Source of the DNA: Deltaproteobacteria bacterium
GTDB lineage: Bacteria; Desulfobacterota; Desulfuromonadia; Desulfuromonadales; JAAYDE01
Direction of reading: 5' to 3'
DNA length: 64,000 bases
Assembly: GCA_016934985.1 (NCBI GenBank)
Contig: JAFGRU010000060.1
Coordinates: 24,189 to 88,188, forward strand
Shown: piece by piece, positions 52,200 to 61,330 of the stretch
How the letters are laid out: every line of letters begins with the position of its first letter
Numbering within the stretch: position 1 is the first letter of the stretch
The notes under the pieces: model-generated
Told to the model about the DNA's origin: nothing
The model's database searches: none
The model's input: the letters and a program-made list of their open reading frames with translations, nothing else
Program-made: the position numbers and the translations under genes

Positions 52200-53333
52200 A
52201 TGGACCAAGATTGCACTTCCAAACAAAAAAGCCAGCCCGCGCCGGAGCATTCCGTCAGCACCGCCTTTGCGACCCTGTCCGCCGGGCACCTGAAAACCAT
52301 GTTGCGCTGTGTCAGGGCTCTATACCGGCTCAGTCACAATCCTCTTTACCAGAATTTTGTGGCCAACGGCATTCCGGCAAGCGCCCGCTTAGATCCCGGG
52401 CACGACTCGGTCATGATGGGTTACGATTTCCATCTCACGGAGCATGGGCCCAAACTCATCGAAGTCAATACCAACGCGGGTGGCGCGCTGCTGCCGTGGT
52501 TGAGGGCCGATCTTGGCCAACCTGCGGAAAAAGACAAAAAAAATCTTCGAGATATGTTTCTCAGTGAGTTTTTTCGCTTTTCCGGCGCAATGAATCCTCC
52601 CGACGCCATTGTTATTCTGGATGAAAAGCCTGAGGAGCAGTTCCTCTACCCGGAAATGGTCTGCTTTGCCAACCTTTTCAAAGAGATGGGAATTAAAACC
52701 TGCATTCTCGATCCCGATGAGCTTAAAGCCTCGGCGCAAGGTGTTTTTCACGACCACGAGAAGGTCGATCTCATCTATAACCGTCATACCGATTTTTATC
52801 TGGAAACGGAGCCGATGCGGGGATTGCGGGAAGGCTATCTGGCGGGGCGGGTCTGCCTGACGCCCAACCCCCGCACCTACGCTCTGCTGGCAGATAAGCG
52901 ACGGCTGGCCCTGTGGTCCGATGAAAAGTATCTGCGCCAGTTTCAGGTGCCTTCTGCCGAAAGGGAAATCCTTATTAAAACCATTCTTGAGTCCCACCTC
53001 ATGAGTGATCTCGATGCGGAAGATATCTGGTCAAACAAAGGGGACTGGGTTCTCAAACCGCTCACCAAATTCGGTAGCCGGGGCGTTATTCTGGGGAAAA
53101 AAATATCGCGCAAGCGTTTTGATGAGTTTGTACCGGAAGAGACCCTGGTACAGAAATTCGTTCCTCCGTCACTGACGCCAACGCAAACTGATGAGACCCT
53201 GAAAACCGATTTCCGCCTTTTCGTCTACCGGGATAAAGCCCTGGGAATTCTGGCGCGCCTTTTCCAGGGGCAGGTCACCAATATGCGGACCCCCGGCGGC
53301 GGCTTTGCCCGCGTCAAAATCCTCCAGGATTGA
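52200..53333 (+). CDS. Putative ATP-grasp-like enzyme of unknown function
   Basis: 377 residues from ATG 52200; an earlier ATG at 52116 would add 28 residues of unlikely sequence. MMGYDFHLTEHGPKLIEVN looks like the substrate-domain start of ATP-grasp ligases; WVLKPLTKFGSRGVILGKKI and ETLVQKFVPP resemble the ATP-binding Lys-Pro-...-Gly loop and the strand that follows; LKTDFRLFVYRDKALGILAR and FQGQVTNMRTPGGG resemble the acidic/metal end. The overall layout recalls glutathionylspermidine-synthase-like or circularly permuted ATP-grasp proteins. No substrate can be given. Confidence 0.6.
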   Translation: MDQDCTSKQKSQPAPEHSVSTAFATLSAGHLKTMLRCVRALYRLSHNPLYQNFVANGIPASARLDPGHDSVMMGYDFHLTEHGPKLIEVNTNAGGALLPWLRADLGQPAEKDKKNLRDMFLSEFFRFSGAMNPPDAIVILDEKPEEQFLYPEMVCFANLFKEMGIKTCILDPDELKASAQGVFHDHEKVDLIYNRHTDFYLETEPMRGLREGYLAGRVCLTPNPRTYALLADKRRLALWSDEKYLRQFQVPSAEREILIKTILESHLMSDLDAEDIWSNKGDWVLKPLTKFGSRGVILGKKISRKRFDEFVPEETLVQKFVPPSLTPTQTDETLKTDFRLFVYRDKALGILARLFQGQVTNMRTPGGGFARVKILQD

Positions 53334-53491
53334 AATGGTCATGGGCTCACGTTGGCAACCAACCTTTTTCGGCGAAACGAAAGTTTAATCTTGTCTCAAA
53401 TATGAAAAAAATGTAATTCTTTTGCCGGAATGAAGTTTATTTATCCCTGTGAGAATATTTCCCCCACTTTTGCGTAAAAAGGAGAACTCAT

Positions 53492-54097
53492 ATGTCGAAA
53501 TGGAACATGATTAAAGTATGGTGTTGCGCGTTTTTGGCAGTTTTTCTGCTTATTCCAGCCTTTGCCGGTGCCGACGATGTTACGGACTCCATTAACGAAG
53601 GCCTCAAATCTTACCAAAAAGGGGAACATGGTAGTGCTGTTGAAAGCCTCAACTATGCCGTACAGCTGATCCAGCAGATGAAAGGGGAGGGTCTTGAAGC
53701 CTTTCTGCCGGAACCCCTGAGCGGCTGGACAGCAGAGCCCGCCAGTTCCCAGGCCTCCGGTGGCGCCATGATGGGGGGTGCTGTGGCTGCCAGTCGGGCA
53801 TACAGCAAAGACTCTAGCTCGGTAGACATTCAGATTATTACCGATTCACCCATGATGCAGGGGGTGATGATGATGTTCTCCAATCCCATGTTTGCTACGG
53901 CGGACGGCGGCAAGCTGGAAAAAATCAACGGCGAGAAAGCCATCGTCAAATATGATGCCGCCAACCGCGAAGGCGAAATCCAGCTTGTTGTTGCCAACCG
54001 TTTCTTTATCGTTATCGACGGCAGCGACGTCAGTAAAGACGATCTGAAAAGCTATGCGCAGGGGATCGATTTCAAAAAACTGGCAACGGTTCCCTGA
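53492..54097 (+). CDS. Secreted protein of unknown function
   Basis: 201 residues. A Sec signal peptide (VWCCAFLAVFLLIPAFAGA, cleavage near AFA-GADD) precedes a helical segment with a tetratricopeptide-like look (INEGLKSYQKGEHGSAVESL). A globular domain follows that starts with the PLSGWTAEP motif and contains a Met-rich stretch (MMQGVMMMFSNPMFA). AAAAGGAG precedes the ATG. It is convergent with tatC, 12 bp between stops. No characterised family recognised. Confidence 0.72.
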   Translation: MSKWNMIKVWCCAFLAVFLLIPAFAGADDVTDSINEGLKSYQKGEHGSAVESLNYAVQLIQQMKGEGLEAFLPEPLSGWTAEPASSQASGGAMMGGAVAASRAYSKDSSSVDIQIITDSPMMQGVMMMFSNPMFATADGGKLEKINGEKAIVKYDAANREGEIQLVVANRFFIVIDGSDVSKDDLKSYAQGIDFKKLATVP

Positions 54098-54109
54098 GCT
54101 TTTTACCTT

Positions 54110-54862
54110 TTATTCTTCTTTTTGGCTGGCCTGATCCTTTTTGGCGCGTCCGAAAATCCGTGCCACCCAGATGCTAACCTCATAGAGCAGAATAAAAGGG
54201 AGGGCGATGGCGGTCTGGGAAAATATGTCGGGTGGGGTGAGCACGGCGCCAAAGACGAAAGCGAGGACAATGGCGAATTTGCGCTTTGAGGCCAGCCAGG
54301 GGGCATCAACAATACCCATGCGGGAAAGGAAAAAAACCACCACCGGCAGCTCGAAAACCAGTCCGAAGGAGATCAGCAGGCGGGTACACAGGCTCAGATA
54401 GGCGCCCATGGACAACATGGCATTTATCTCTCCGGTCGCCGTTCCGTAGCTGACCAGAAAAGAAAAAATCACCGGGAAGACATGCCTGAAGCCGAAATAG
54501 GCCCCGACACCGAAACACACGCAGCCGGAAATGACAAAGGGAATGATGAATTTTTTTTCCCTGGCGTAGAGTCCCGGCGCGACGAAAACCCACCCCTGCC
54601 AGAGAATGACCGGCAGGGCGACGAGAACGGCAGCCAGGGCACCGATTTTCAGGTAGGTGAAGAAGGGTTCGGTGGCATGAATGAAAACCAGGGAACTGCC
54701 TTCGGGGAGGGCGGCGCGGACCGGTTTTGCGATAAAGTGAAAAAATTGTTCCGAAAAGCTGTAGCAGGCAAAAAAGGCCACCAGCCAGGCAATCCCGGAA
54801 ACGATGAGCCGTTTTCTGAGTTCCTCAAGATGGGCGGTCAGAGGAAGTTGAGGATCATTCAC
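54110..54862 (-). CDS. tatC: Sec-independent protein translocase TatC
   Basis: 250 residues with six membrane helices. TatC motifs: [15 protein letters not shown] at the N-terminus with the conserved Glu of [20 protein letters not shown], and [14 protein letters not shown]. It forms the twin-arginine signal receptor in the inner membrane. Its ATG overlaps the tatB stop by 4 bp, indicating coupling. Confidence 0.95.
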   Translation of the reverse strand: MNDPQLPLTAHLEELRKRLIVSGIAWLVAFFACYSFSEQFFHFIAKPVRAALPEGSSLVFIHATEPFFTYLKIGALAAVLVALPVILWQGWVFVAPGLYAREKKFIIPFVISGCVCFGVGAYFGFRHVFPVIFSFLVSYGTATGEINAMLSMGAYLSLCTRLLISFGLVFELPVVVFFLSRMGIVDAPWLASKRKFAIVLAFVFGAVLTPPDIFSQTAIALPFILLYEVSIWVARIFGRAKKDQASQKEE

Positions 54863-55170
54863 TGGCGGTCTCCCGGTTTTGTCTTCTCAGTATTACCCTC
54901 TTCTTCCGGTTCGCCCATTTCATAAGGGTCCCCTTCATCCCCCTCGGCATTATGCAAAGGGTCCGGCAGCGATGGCTTTTTTTCGATGGGGGGTTTTTCC
55001 GCTTCTTCCATACCGTCATTGACCGCCGATTTAACCTCGTCGGCGGCCCGCTTGAATTCGGCCAGGCCCCGGCCCAGGGCCTTGGCGAGGTCCGGCAGCT
55101 TTTTGGGGCCGATGACGACCAGGGCCACGACCAGAATCAGAAGTAATTCCGGCATTCCTATTCCAAACAT
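54859..55170 (-). CDS. tatB: TatA/TatB-family translocase subunit
   Basis: 103 residues. N-terminal helix [19 protein letters not shown] with the conserved Glu, the hinge [21 protein letters not shown], then an acidic, Pro-rich tail. A Glu at position 8 and the tail length favour TatB over TatA. It is coupled to tatC. No further TatA gene is adjacent. Confidence 0.88.
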   Translation of the reverse strand: MFGIGMPELLLILVVALVVIGPKKLPDLAKALGRGLAEFKRAADEVKSAVNDGMEEAEKPPIEKKPSLPDPLHNAEGDEGDPYEMGEPEEEGNTEKTKPGDRQ

Positions 55171-55249
55171 GGATTTACCCGTTTAGCTGTTTAAGTGAAA
55201 AGATGGTTCGATTATGACGAAAAGGCCCGGGTAAAAAAATCTTTTTTTT

Positions 55250-55308
55250 CATGGTCATTCCTGATGATTGCCCCTTTTCTCGTTACGATCCCCCAAGTCC
55301 GACAAGCT
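55250..55308 (+). repeat. Repeat B, partial copy 3
   Basis: GATTGCCCCTTTTCTCGTTACGATCCCCCAAGTCCGACAAG matches the right half of copy 1 (2912-2949). Confidence 0.5.
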
Positions 55309-55319
55309 CCCGGGGTTTT

Positions 55320-55907
55320 TCAGGTGATGACCGGCTCTTTCTCTTTGCTGCAAACAATCTTGCCGGGGATTTCAATTTCCCCGGATTCTTTGTAGATCAG
55401 CTGAACACCTTCGCAAAAAATACCCCCTGCGCCGCTCAGAGTTCCGGTTTGGATTGACTCGATTCTCCCCTGGGTGATTCCCAGAATGAAGCCGGTCAGT
55501 TTCAGAGTCAGCTCAATTCTGATATCCAGGTGCCCCAGGGGTTTGTCACCGAGGAGAAGCTCCAGGGCGGGGTGATGTTCCGAACGAATGGCATGATTTG
55601 CCAGGGGGACAAGTACGGTTTCGTTGGCAGGATATTCCTCCGGATCGGAAAATTCTTTGAAATCTGCATCTTCCTGCCAGGCGTCGGTCATGATGTGGAA
55701 AAGGTCCATGCCCTCCAGCAGCTTGCCCAGGGAATCTATGACCAGATCGAAGGCCCCCGGCCAGTGCAGGGCTCGAAGGGTTTGGCCCAACTTTTTTCTC
55801 AAGTCGGAAAAGTTGCTGGTTGCTTCGAGCTGTTTGAGCACCTGATCGGAGAGGTTTTCGCGTCCAAAACGGAAAAATTCCTTTAAGGTCAGGGCGGAGG
55901 TTTTCAT
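55320..55907 (-). CDS. Hypothetical protein, 195 aa
   Basis: Soluble protein with an amphipathic N-terminal half (LKEFFRFGRENLSDQVLKQLE) and a beta-rich C-terminal half (HLDIRIELTLKLTGFILGITQGR). AAAGGA precedes ATG 55907. It starts 5 bp after the PASTA gene's stop, so the two are one operon. No family recognised; a periplasmic signal is absent. Confidence 0.72.
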   Translation of the reverse strand: MKTSALTLKEFFRFGRENLSDQVLKQLEATSNFSDLRKKLGQTLRALHWPGAFDLVIDSLGKLLEGMDLFHIMTDAWQEDADFKEFSDPEEYPANETVLVPLANHAIRSEHHPALELLLGDKPLGHLDIRIELTLKLTGFILGITQGRIESIQTGTLSGAGGIFCEGVQLIYKESGEIEIPGKIVCSKEKEPVIT

Positions 55908-55912
55908 AATTA

Positions 55913-57874
55913 TTATTCCTTTTGCGGTTTTTGGAAGAGATCTTTTGCTTCACGGATCAGGGTGTGTTTGCCGTCATCCCCTAATGTCCGGATCCGGAGT
56001 CCATCCCTCTTGAAAAGTGATCCTTCCGCCAGCAGGGTGCGGTGCCCGGGATCTGTCCTGGGGGTGACGGAGAAGTCCGCCCTAGGTTTGGGTACAGGCC
56101 TGTTCTTCCTGCCTCGCAACCACAACCCGCCGGCAACGCCAATGCCCGTCATGACAGCGCCGAAAATTCCCCAGATTAAAGCGTCATCTTTCTTTTCCCG
56201 GGCGACGGACAGGTTGACAATCGTTCCCACCTCGACAGCGGCACCTGGCCCCGGCTTTTGCCCCAGCACTGTGTCGACAGGGCGGTCCGACCCTTTGCGG
56301 GAGATATCGCCGGTTGGAAGGTTGAGCTTCTGGAGGGTCGCCAAGGCTTTTTTCAAGGGCAGGCCGATCAGATCGGGCATGATCGCGGGGGGCAGGCCTT
56401 CGGCGACCGCAACCCGGACGGCTGAATTATACGGGGCCTTGACTCCTGACGGGGGGTTTTGCTCAACAACTGTCCCGGCCGGTCTCGCCACCGTGCGTTT
56501 TGTCACATCCCCCTTTCGCAGGCCTGCTTTTTCAAGGATGCCCTCCGCCCTGTTCAAATCGAGGCCGATGAGATTGGGGACCATGATCATGGCCGGGGTT
56601 GCGATCACAAAATTCACCTGGCTGCCAGCCGGGACCCTGGTGCCGGCAGCGGGGTCCTGGGAAATAACGACAACGGTTTCTCTCGGTGCTTCCTGGGTCT
56701 GAACACTACCAGGTGCCAGACGGCCGGCCATCAGCATTTCTTCGGCTTTTCCCGGTTCTTCTCCGATCAAAGTGGGGACCCGGACCCATTCCGGGCGGGC
56801 AACTGCAAGATCGACTTCCGTATTGGCGACAACCCGTTTCCCTGCAGGTGGCCTTTGCCCCAGAACGATGCCGGCTTTTTCGGGTGAAGGCGTCTCTTTA
56901 ATTGAACCCAACCTGAGCCTTTGGGTATTTATAATCTCTTCGGCAATGGCAATGTCCTTGCCGATAAGTTTAGGCATTGTCACGTAAACGGGTGTTGCAA
57001 CGGTCACGTCGACGGCAGTTTTCAAAGGGAGCAGCGTTCCGGCGCGGGGCGCCTGCTCAAGGACGGTTCCCGGCCGGTGATCGGATTCGCGTTTATCCAA
57101 CCGCCCCAGAGTGAGGCTGGCAGCGTTGAGCAACTCTTCCGCTTCTTCGATTTGGTGGTTGATCAGAGAGGGAACTCTGGCCCGTTCAGCAGGCGGCCTG
57201 CGTTCCGCTGTATCAATAGGGGGCTGTGCAGCTTCCAGGCGGCTGCTCTTTGGGGTAAAGCGGAAATCATCGACATTGATATGTCCCCACCCTGCGGATG
57301 AGTTGTCGACGATATTGATAAATCCCGTTTTCCCTGCAAAAGGTGTCAGATCCCAAGTCACCCGGCGCATTCTTTCCGAATTTTGACCGGCTGCCTGATA
57401 GACGCGGTCGGAATCGAATTCTTGAGTCTGGCGGGTTTTGACCCAGAATTCCACGCCCAGACGCTGGGTGTCGCTGCCGCCACCCACCAAAAAGCTGAGA
57501 GTCCCTTGGGGGATGGTAAAACGTTTGGAAGTAAGAGCTCCTATGGGGCCATCCCCCTGGACGGTGCCGGCTTTCTGACCGCGTTTGCCCTGGAAGTTTT
57601 CATAGGTGCCAATCCAGTAGCGGCCCTCCTGGCGGGCGGACTGTCCCCGGCCGCGGGCGGTCGGATTGTCGTCTAGAGTCGGCTGGTTATCAAAAGCCTG
57701 TCCTGAAACCGTCCAGCCGCGCAGGTTGCCCTCCTCGAAATCAAGGGTGAAGCCGTAGTCGGCGGCCTGCAGGCTGGAACAGAACAGCAGCAGCCATAAC
57801 AGAATCCAGAGGACTCGGAATAGGCGGGTTATTTTGAGAAGAGGTTCGGCTCCTGCGAACATTTCATCTTCCAT
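55913..57874 (-). CDS. Membrane-anchored protein with a carbohydrate-binding-like N-domain and five PASTA repeats
   Basis: 653 residues. Signal/anchor at about 19-37 (LFRVLWILLWLLLFC). Residues 38-210 form a jelly-roll-like domain: LDFEEGNLRGWTVSGQAF, EGRYWIGTYE, INIVDNSSAGWGHINVDDF, the style of secreted carbohydrate-binding domains. Five PASTA repeats follow at about 232-294, 297-360, 364-427, 430-491 and 497-559, each with the PxLIG...A...L pattern. A C-terminal membrane helix lies at about 565-587 and a short cytoplasmic tail follows. PASTA domains bind peptidoglycan or muropeptides, normally on Ser/Thr kinases or PBPs; here no kinase or transpeptidase domain is present. Confidence 0.88.
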   Translation of the reverse strand: MEDEMFAGAEPLLKITRLFRVLWILLWLLLFCSSLQAADYGFTLDFEEGNLRGWTVSGQAFDNQPTLDDNPTARGRGQSARQEGRYWIGTYENFQGKRGQKAGTVQGDGPIGALTSKRFTIPQGTLSFLVGGGSDTQRLGVEFWVKTRQTQEFDSDRVYQAAGQNSERMRRVTWDLTPFAGKTGFINIVDNSSAGWGHINVDDFRFTPKSSRLEAAQPPIDTAERRPPAERARVPSLINHQIEEAEELLNAASLTLGRLDKRESDHRPGTVLEQAPRAGTLLPLKTAVDVTVATPVYVTMPKLIGKDIAIAEEIINTQRLRLGSIKETPSPEKAGIVLGQRPPAGKRVVANTEVDLAVARPEWVRVPTLIGEEPGKAEEMLMAGRLAPGSVQTQEAPRETVVVISQDPAAGTRVPAGSQVNFVIATPAMIMVPNLIGLDLNRAEGILEKAGLRKGDVTKRTVARPAGTVVEQNPPSGVKAPYNSAVRVAVAEGLPPAIMPDLIGLPLKKALATLQKLNLPTGDISRKGSDRPVDTVLGQKPGPGAAVEVGTIVNLSVAREKKDDALIWGIFGAVMTGIGVAGGLWLRGRKNRPVPKPRADFSVTPRTDPGHRTLLAEGSLFKRDGLRIRTLGDDGKHTLIREAKDLFQKPQKE

Positions 57875-58219
57875 TTATAAAGAAGATACTAAACTATCCA
57901 CTTTGTGGCGGATGGCTGTGTACTACCCATTTCAAAAGCTGAAACGCCGCCAGGTTTGCTGCAAGGCCCTGATCCTGAACCGTGTTAAATTTATATTTCA
58001 TTATAGCGCAGGGTGATAGCGGTTGCTGAAAAACTCTGCCTTGCAATTTCTGGTAGTTACGCATGTTTTCGTGTCAGTTGCAATATACTCTGAAGTTTTG
58101 CCTTGCGGCCATAAAAAAAGTCCGCGAAATCCGGGCTGATGAATTGTTTGGACTTGATGGGACAGCAGGGCGTTGGGAGGCGTAGATCTTTGGAAGAGAG
58201 CAAACATGTTAAGGAAATT
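57875..58219. other. 345-bp intergenic region, nothing recognised
   Basis: Several short frames overlap it but none has a ribosome site or family-like sequence. Confidence 0.45.
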
Positions 58220-59197
58220 TCAAGACCGGGTTGTATATCGATCCGAATGGCCTTTTTCCGCAGCTTCAAAAAGGAGGCGGTGGAGAGGACGGGCATAATC
58301 CATGTTGCCATGACTGGATTTCAGCCGGTTCCGGACATCGGCCAATAGGCCGCAGTAACGATTGGTTTGCCGATGTAAGCGGTTGCGAAGGTCCTTCAAA
58401 AGGGTATATCTGCCGTTTCGGCAGAGAAAAACAGCCTCTTTTGAGTGGTGAAGTATTATGTCGCCGCCTTCGTATACAAGGCGGGTGATTTTTCGCTCCA
58501 GTCCCAAAGTCCAGTTGGTCTCGATTTGCCCATCCCCGCAGCCGTGCCGGTGTGTGAAACTGAAACTTGCTTTGCCCCGGATATCGCGGTTGTCGGGCGC
58601 GGGAACTTTGGCGAGGGTGCTGTGGCTGACTTCCATACTTTCAGCATCGACAAAACTACCCACCACACCCAGGGCCTCGCTTCCACCTTCAAACCATGAT
58701 CCCCGGCAGTCGCCGGCCTGGGACCTGATTTTCCCGTGAATAACGTAGGGATCATAACAGCCGGATTCAAAACGGATGAGTTCGCCAAGATGGTATTTCG
58801 CCTCGCAACACTGTTCCAGCCACCAGCGAACCTCGGGGGCGAAACAGGCGTGCATGGCAAGATAGATGAAAACGTTCCTGGCATTGGCCAGGGTTGCAAG
58901 GGAGTCAAGTTCCTGGTTATCGACACACTCGGGTTTGTCAATCAGGACAGCGCGGCCGTTTTCCAGCAGGGCTCGGGTGATTTCAAGATGGGCCAGCGTT
59001 GAAATTACGAAGATATCGGCATCGGAATGTTTTAAAATGCTTTGCAGGGTCGGGTGAAAACGCACATTGATGCCCAGGTTTTTGCCTCTTTCGGGAGAAA
59101 GGCCGTAAGCGTCGACTACCTTCACTCCGTGAGTGCGGGCAATTGCGGTCAGCTGGTACTGGGCATTCCGACCCAGACCGATCAGCGCAAGTCTCAT
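58220..59197 (-). CDS. Gfo/Idh/MocA-family oxidoreductase
   Basis: 325 residues from ATG 59197, preceded by AAGGA 9 bases upstream; a frame 39 residues longer is rejected. The Rossmann start is LALIGLGRNAQYQLTA, with VISTLAHLEITRALLENG and the family motif IDKPECVDNQEL (EKP-like Lys). The C-terminal domain (about 125-300) contains two Cys-rich spots. It probably reduces or oxidises a sugar or cyclitol with NAD(P). The substrate is unknown. It is the last conventional gene before the cassette array and reads away from it. Confidence 0.85.
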   Translation of the reverse strand: MRLALIGLGRNAQYQLTAIARTHGVKVVDAYGLSPERGKNLGINVRFHPTLQSILKHSDADIFVISTLAHLEITRALLENGRAVLIDKPECVDNQELDSLATLANARNVFIYLAMHACFAPEVRWWLEQCCEAKYHLGELIRFESGCYDPYVIHGKIRSQAGDCRGSWFEGGSEALGVVGSFVDAESMEVSHSTLAKVPAPDNRDIRGKASFSFTHRHGCGDGQIETNWTLGLERKITRLVYEGGDIILHHSKEAVFLCRNGRYTLLKDLRNRLHRQTNRYCGLLADVRNRLKSSHGNMDYARPLHRLLFEAAEKGHSDRYTTRS

Positions 59198-59697
59198 GCG
59201 TACGTCCTTTTGGTGATCGTGATGCCGGATTTTCCGGAAAAACCTTTTTTGAAACAGATAAGGAGAAATGCGACTCTGCTTGAATGATAGCGCATCTTTT
59301 TGAAAAATCAGCATTTTTTATGCTTTGTAGGGGATTTTCCTACCGGTGGGTATAGTTGCCAATCTGGAGGGGTCCATTTTATTAAGACGTGCCAATTTAA
59401 TCCTGGAAAAACAGCGGCTATAGTGATAATTTACATGATAATTATTAATGATCTGCAAACTTTTGGGCAAGGATTTCCGCATATTTTTCTCATCTCCGGG
59501 GGGGGGCTGAAAAAGTCGTGTGTTTTTAGCCTGTTAGATGCAGATCGGAACCATTGGAGAATTGAAGGAAAAAAGGGCAGGGCTATCCTGTAGTTTCCCT
59601 TAAGACCTGCAAACTTTAAACGGGGAACTGGTTGAATTTAAACGAATCGGGCTAACCATTCCGCAAAACAATACGGAAAGTAGTCCGCCTACACTAT
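59198..59697. other. 500-bp flank left of the cassette array; no integrase recognised
   Basis: This is where an integron integrase (divergent, reverse strand) and attI would be expected. Both strands were read; no tyrosine-recombinase motif or N-terminal IntI sequence was found, only short frames interrupted by stops. Confidence 0.55.
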
Positions 59698-59704
59698 GTT
59701 GGAA
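59698..59704 (+). other. Leftmost core site GTTGGAA (attI-like or secondary site)
   Basis: It matches in complement the R'' box (TTCCAAC) of attC 1, so it is the true left border of the first cassette. Sequence left of it is not attC-like. Confidence 0.7.
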
Positions 59705-60062
59705 TGACTTGCTATTGTTAATTCCAGCGAAATTGAAAGGTGATTTTGGGTTTGGTTTTCAGGTTTGCGGTGTGTTTGCGAACAATCACTGTCCCTTTGA
59801 TTTCGAGTTTGGGTTTCAGCAAGCTTGGCCGTTTGTTTCTTCGTAGCCAGCTTTTCCCCTGCTTTGCCAAGCTTGCCGATCCTGATTTTCGTTTTGTGCA
59901 GATTTAAAGTCAGACCGTTTCATTGGATTTTTTCCAGCAAATTTAGTAAGTTAGCAGCTCCGAGGTTCCAACAATCCCATGAACCGGAGCGATTTTCTCG
60001 GCGCGTTTCCCGAAAAACTCGCTGCTATTTTTTTCTGAGCCACGCGCCCGGTTATTTCCACG
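59699..60062 (+). mobile_element. Cassette 0, no clear gene
   Basis: 364 bp ending in attC 1. The only frames are short: a TTG-started one from 59733 (about 35 codons) and one running on into attC 1. It may be a gene-less or promoter-bearing cassette, as known in chromosomal integrons. Confidence 0.6.
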
Positions 60063-60068
60063 TTGGGG
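59966..60068 (+). repeat. attC site 1
   Basis: R'' TTCCAAC and R' GTTGGGG; L arms AACCGGAGCG and CGCGCCCGGTT; central arms around CTCGGCGCG and GAGCCACGCGCC. Confidence 0.9.
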
Positions 60069-60087
60069 GACCATAGAGGTATAATCT

Positions 60088-60822
60088 GTGATACCTGAAG
60101 CTATTCTTCGCATCTTACCTTCCGTCCAACCACTCGTATTTGAAACGGATATCACGGATTGCCCTTATTCAACCGGAGGGTCACTTTTCCTCGTTGGGTA
60201 TAAAGGTCGGGCATTTGTATTAACGGCACGCCATGCTCACAGTCCAGAGAACTGTAGTCCTATTTGTGTTTTCCCCACTGACACCTCGCAACGTGTTTTA
60301 CCTTTGAAAAACTATTTTTTTGTATCAAGTTCAGATGTTCCTGACGATTTCGCAGACTTTGTTGCCATTGAAATTGACATGGCCAAAATCAATGACACTG
60401 AGGTCGGTGAGGCCCAACTTATTAATCTTGACCTTGCATTAGGCGATTGGTTATCAAAAGCTGACATAGCTGAAATGTATGTTGTGGGGTATCCAAATGA
60501 ATATTCATGTGTAGATTACCAGCAGGAAGCTTTGGCTAACCATCGATTGACGCTTTGTGGGCGGTACGTGGGGGCATCCGAGTCAGATCATCTTCACGTA
60601 CTTGAGGTATTTGACACAAATAATTTGGAAACGTTTAGCGGTTTTAGTGGCGGGCCGGTTTTCGCGTGGATTGTACATCCGGGTAATCGTGGTGAAATCG
60701 TTTTTTGTGGTATGACCCTACGTGGCACACCTGCCTCCCGCCGTTTCCATTTTCTTGACCGCTCATTACTTCTTCATGGTATGGAGATATTTTCAAATAA
60801 ACTGAGTCGGAAAATTCTTTAA
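60088..60822 (+). CDS. Cassette 1: trypsin-like serine protease-fold protein
   Basis: 244 residues, GTG start at 60088 with AGAGG 8 bases upstream. The chymotrypsin fold is readable: FVLTARHAHS with His49 in the place of the catalytic His, DDFADFVAIEI with Asp90, and ETFSGFSGGPVFAW with Ser187. The sequence lacks a signal peptide, so it would act in the cytoplasm. Such standalone trypsin-like domains occur in integron cassettes and as effectors in some bacterial defence proteins; a defence role here is only a possibility. The cassette is 863 bp and the gene ends shortly before attC 2. Codon use is AT-richer than in the chromosome to the left. Confidence 0.75.
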   Translation: MIPEAILRILPSVQPLVFETDITDCPYSTGGSLFLVGYKGRAFVLTARHAHSPENCSPICVFPTDTSQRVLPLKNYFFVSSSDVPDDFADFVAIEIDMAKINDTEVGEAQLINLDLALGDWLSKADIAEMYVVGYPNEYSCVDYQQEALANHRLTLCGRYVGASESDHLHVLEVFDTNNLETFSGFSGGPVFAWIVHPGNRGEIVFCGMTLRGTPASRRFHFLDRSLLLHGMEIFSNKLSRKIL

Positions 60823-60828
60823 AAAATT

Positions 60829-60931
60829 TCCCAACAAAATGATGAACCGGAGCGATTTCCTCGGGGCGCTTCTCGAAAAAGCCGCTACCAGTTTTATCTG
60901 AGCCACGCGCCCGGTTATCGCAACGTTATGT
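60829..60931 (+). repeat. attC site 2
   Basis: R'' TCCCAAC, R' GTTATGT; arms AACCGGAGCG / CGCGCCCGGTT; same internal spacer and GCCGCTACCAGTTTTATCTG loop segment as sites 6-7. Confidence 0.93.
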
Positions 60932-60955
60932 TACAGACCTATCCAATTATATAAA

Positions 60956-61276
60956 ATGACCATAAGAGATAAGTTGAATCAGGTTCATAGAAAATTTGCC
61001 GTCGCTGTGGTTGGCTCTTGGGTATGTACGGTTATTGAATTTCTGTTGGATTTGTCTGGAAAAACGAATAATTATTTTTTGAAAATTATTTACTATGTCC
61101 CGTTCGTTTCGTTTTTAGTTGCTGTTGGGATATATAGTTTTCATGGTATACGCTGCCCCAAATGTGGAAATTTTATTGGTAGAACAACGGGGGGCTTGAG
61201 AGGGAGCTATTTTCACATTCCAGAGGCAATGAAAAAATGCCCAAGTTGCGGAGTTGATTATGATACAGAAATGTAG
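60956..61276 (+). CDS. Cassette 2: membrane protein with zinc-ribbon tail, 106 aa
   Basis: Two hydrophobic segments (about 15-32 and 42-60), then a C-terminal zinc-ribbon-like part with CPKC and CPSC pairs separated by about 25 residues (RCPKCGNFIGR, KKCPSCGVDYD). The ATG at 60956 has no obvious ribosome site, common for cassette genes translated from upstream cassettes. No family recognised. Confidence 0.7.
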   Translation: MTIRDKLNQVHRKFAVAVVGSWVCTVIEFLLDLSGKTNNYFLKIIYYVPFVSFLVAVGIYSFHGIRCPKCGNFIGRTTGGLRGSYFHIPEAMKKCPSCGVDYDTEM

Positions 61277-61330
61277 TTTCACCATGGTCTAGGGGGTGTT
61301 CGATAGGCGGTTTTTTCACTTGGGAAGAAA

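Noticed and set aside
59300..59690. Possible integron integrase remnant
   Set aside because: Read on both strands; no tyrosine-recombinase box or typical IntI N-terminus could be found, so no remnant is claimed.
59825..60076. 83-codon frame crossing attC 1
   Set aside because: TTG start without ribosome site; half of it is attC sequence.
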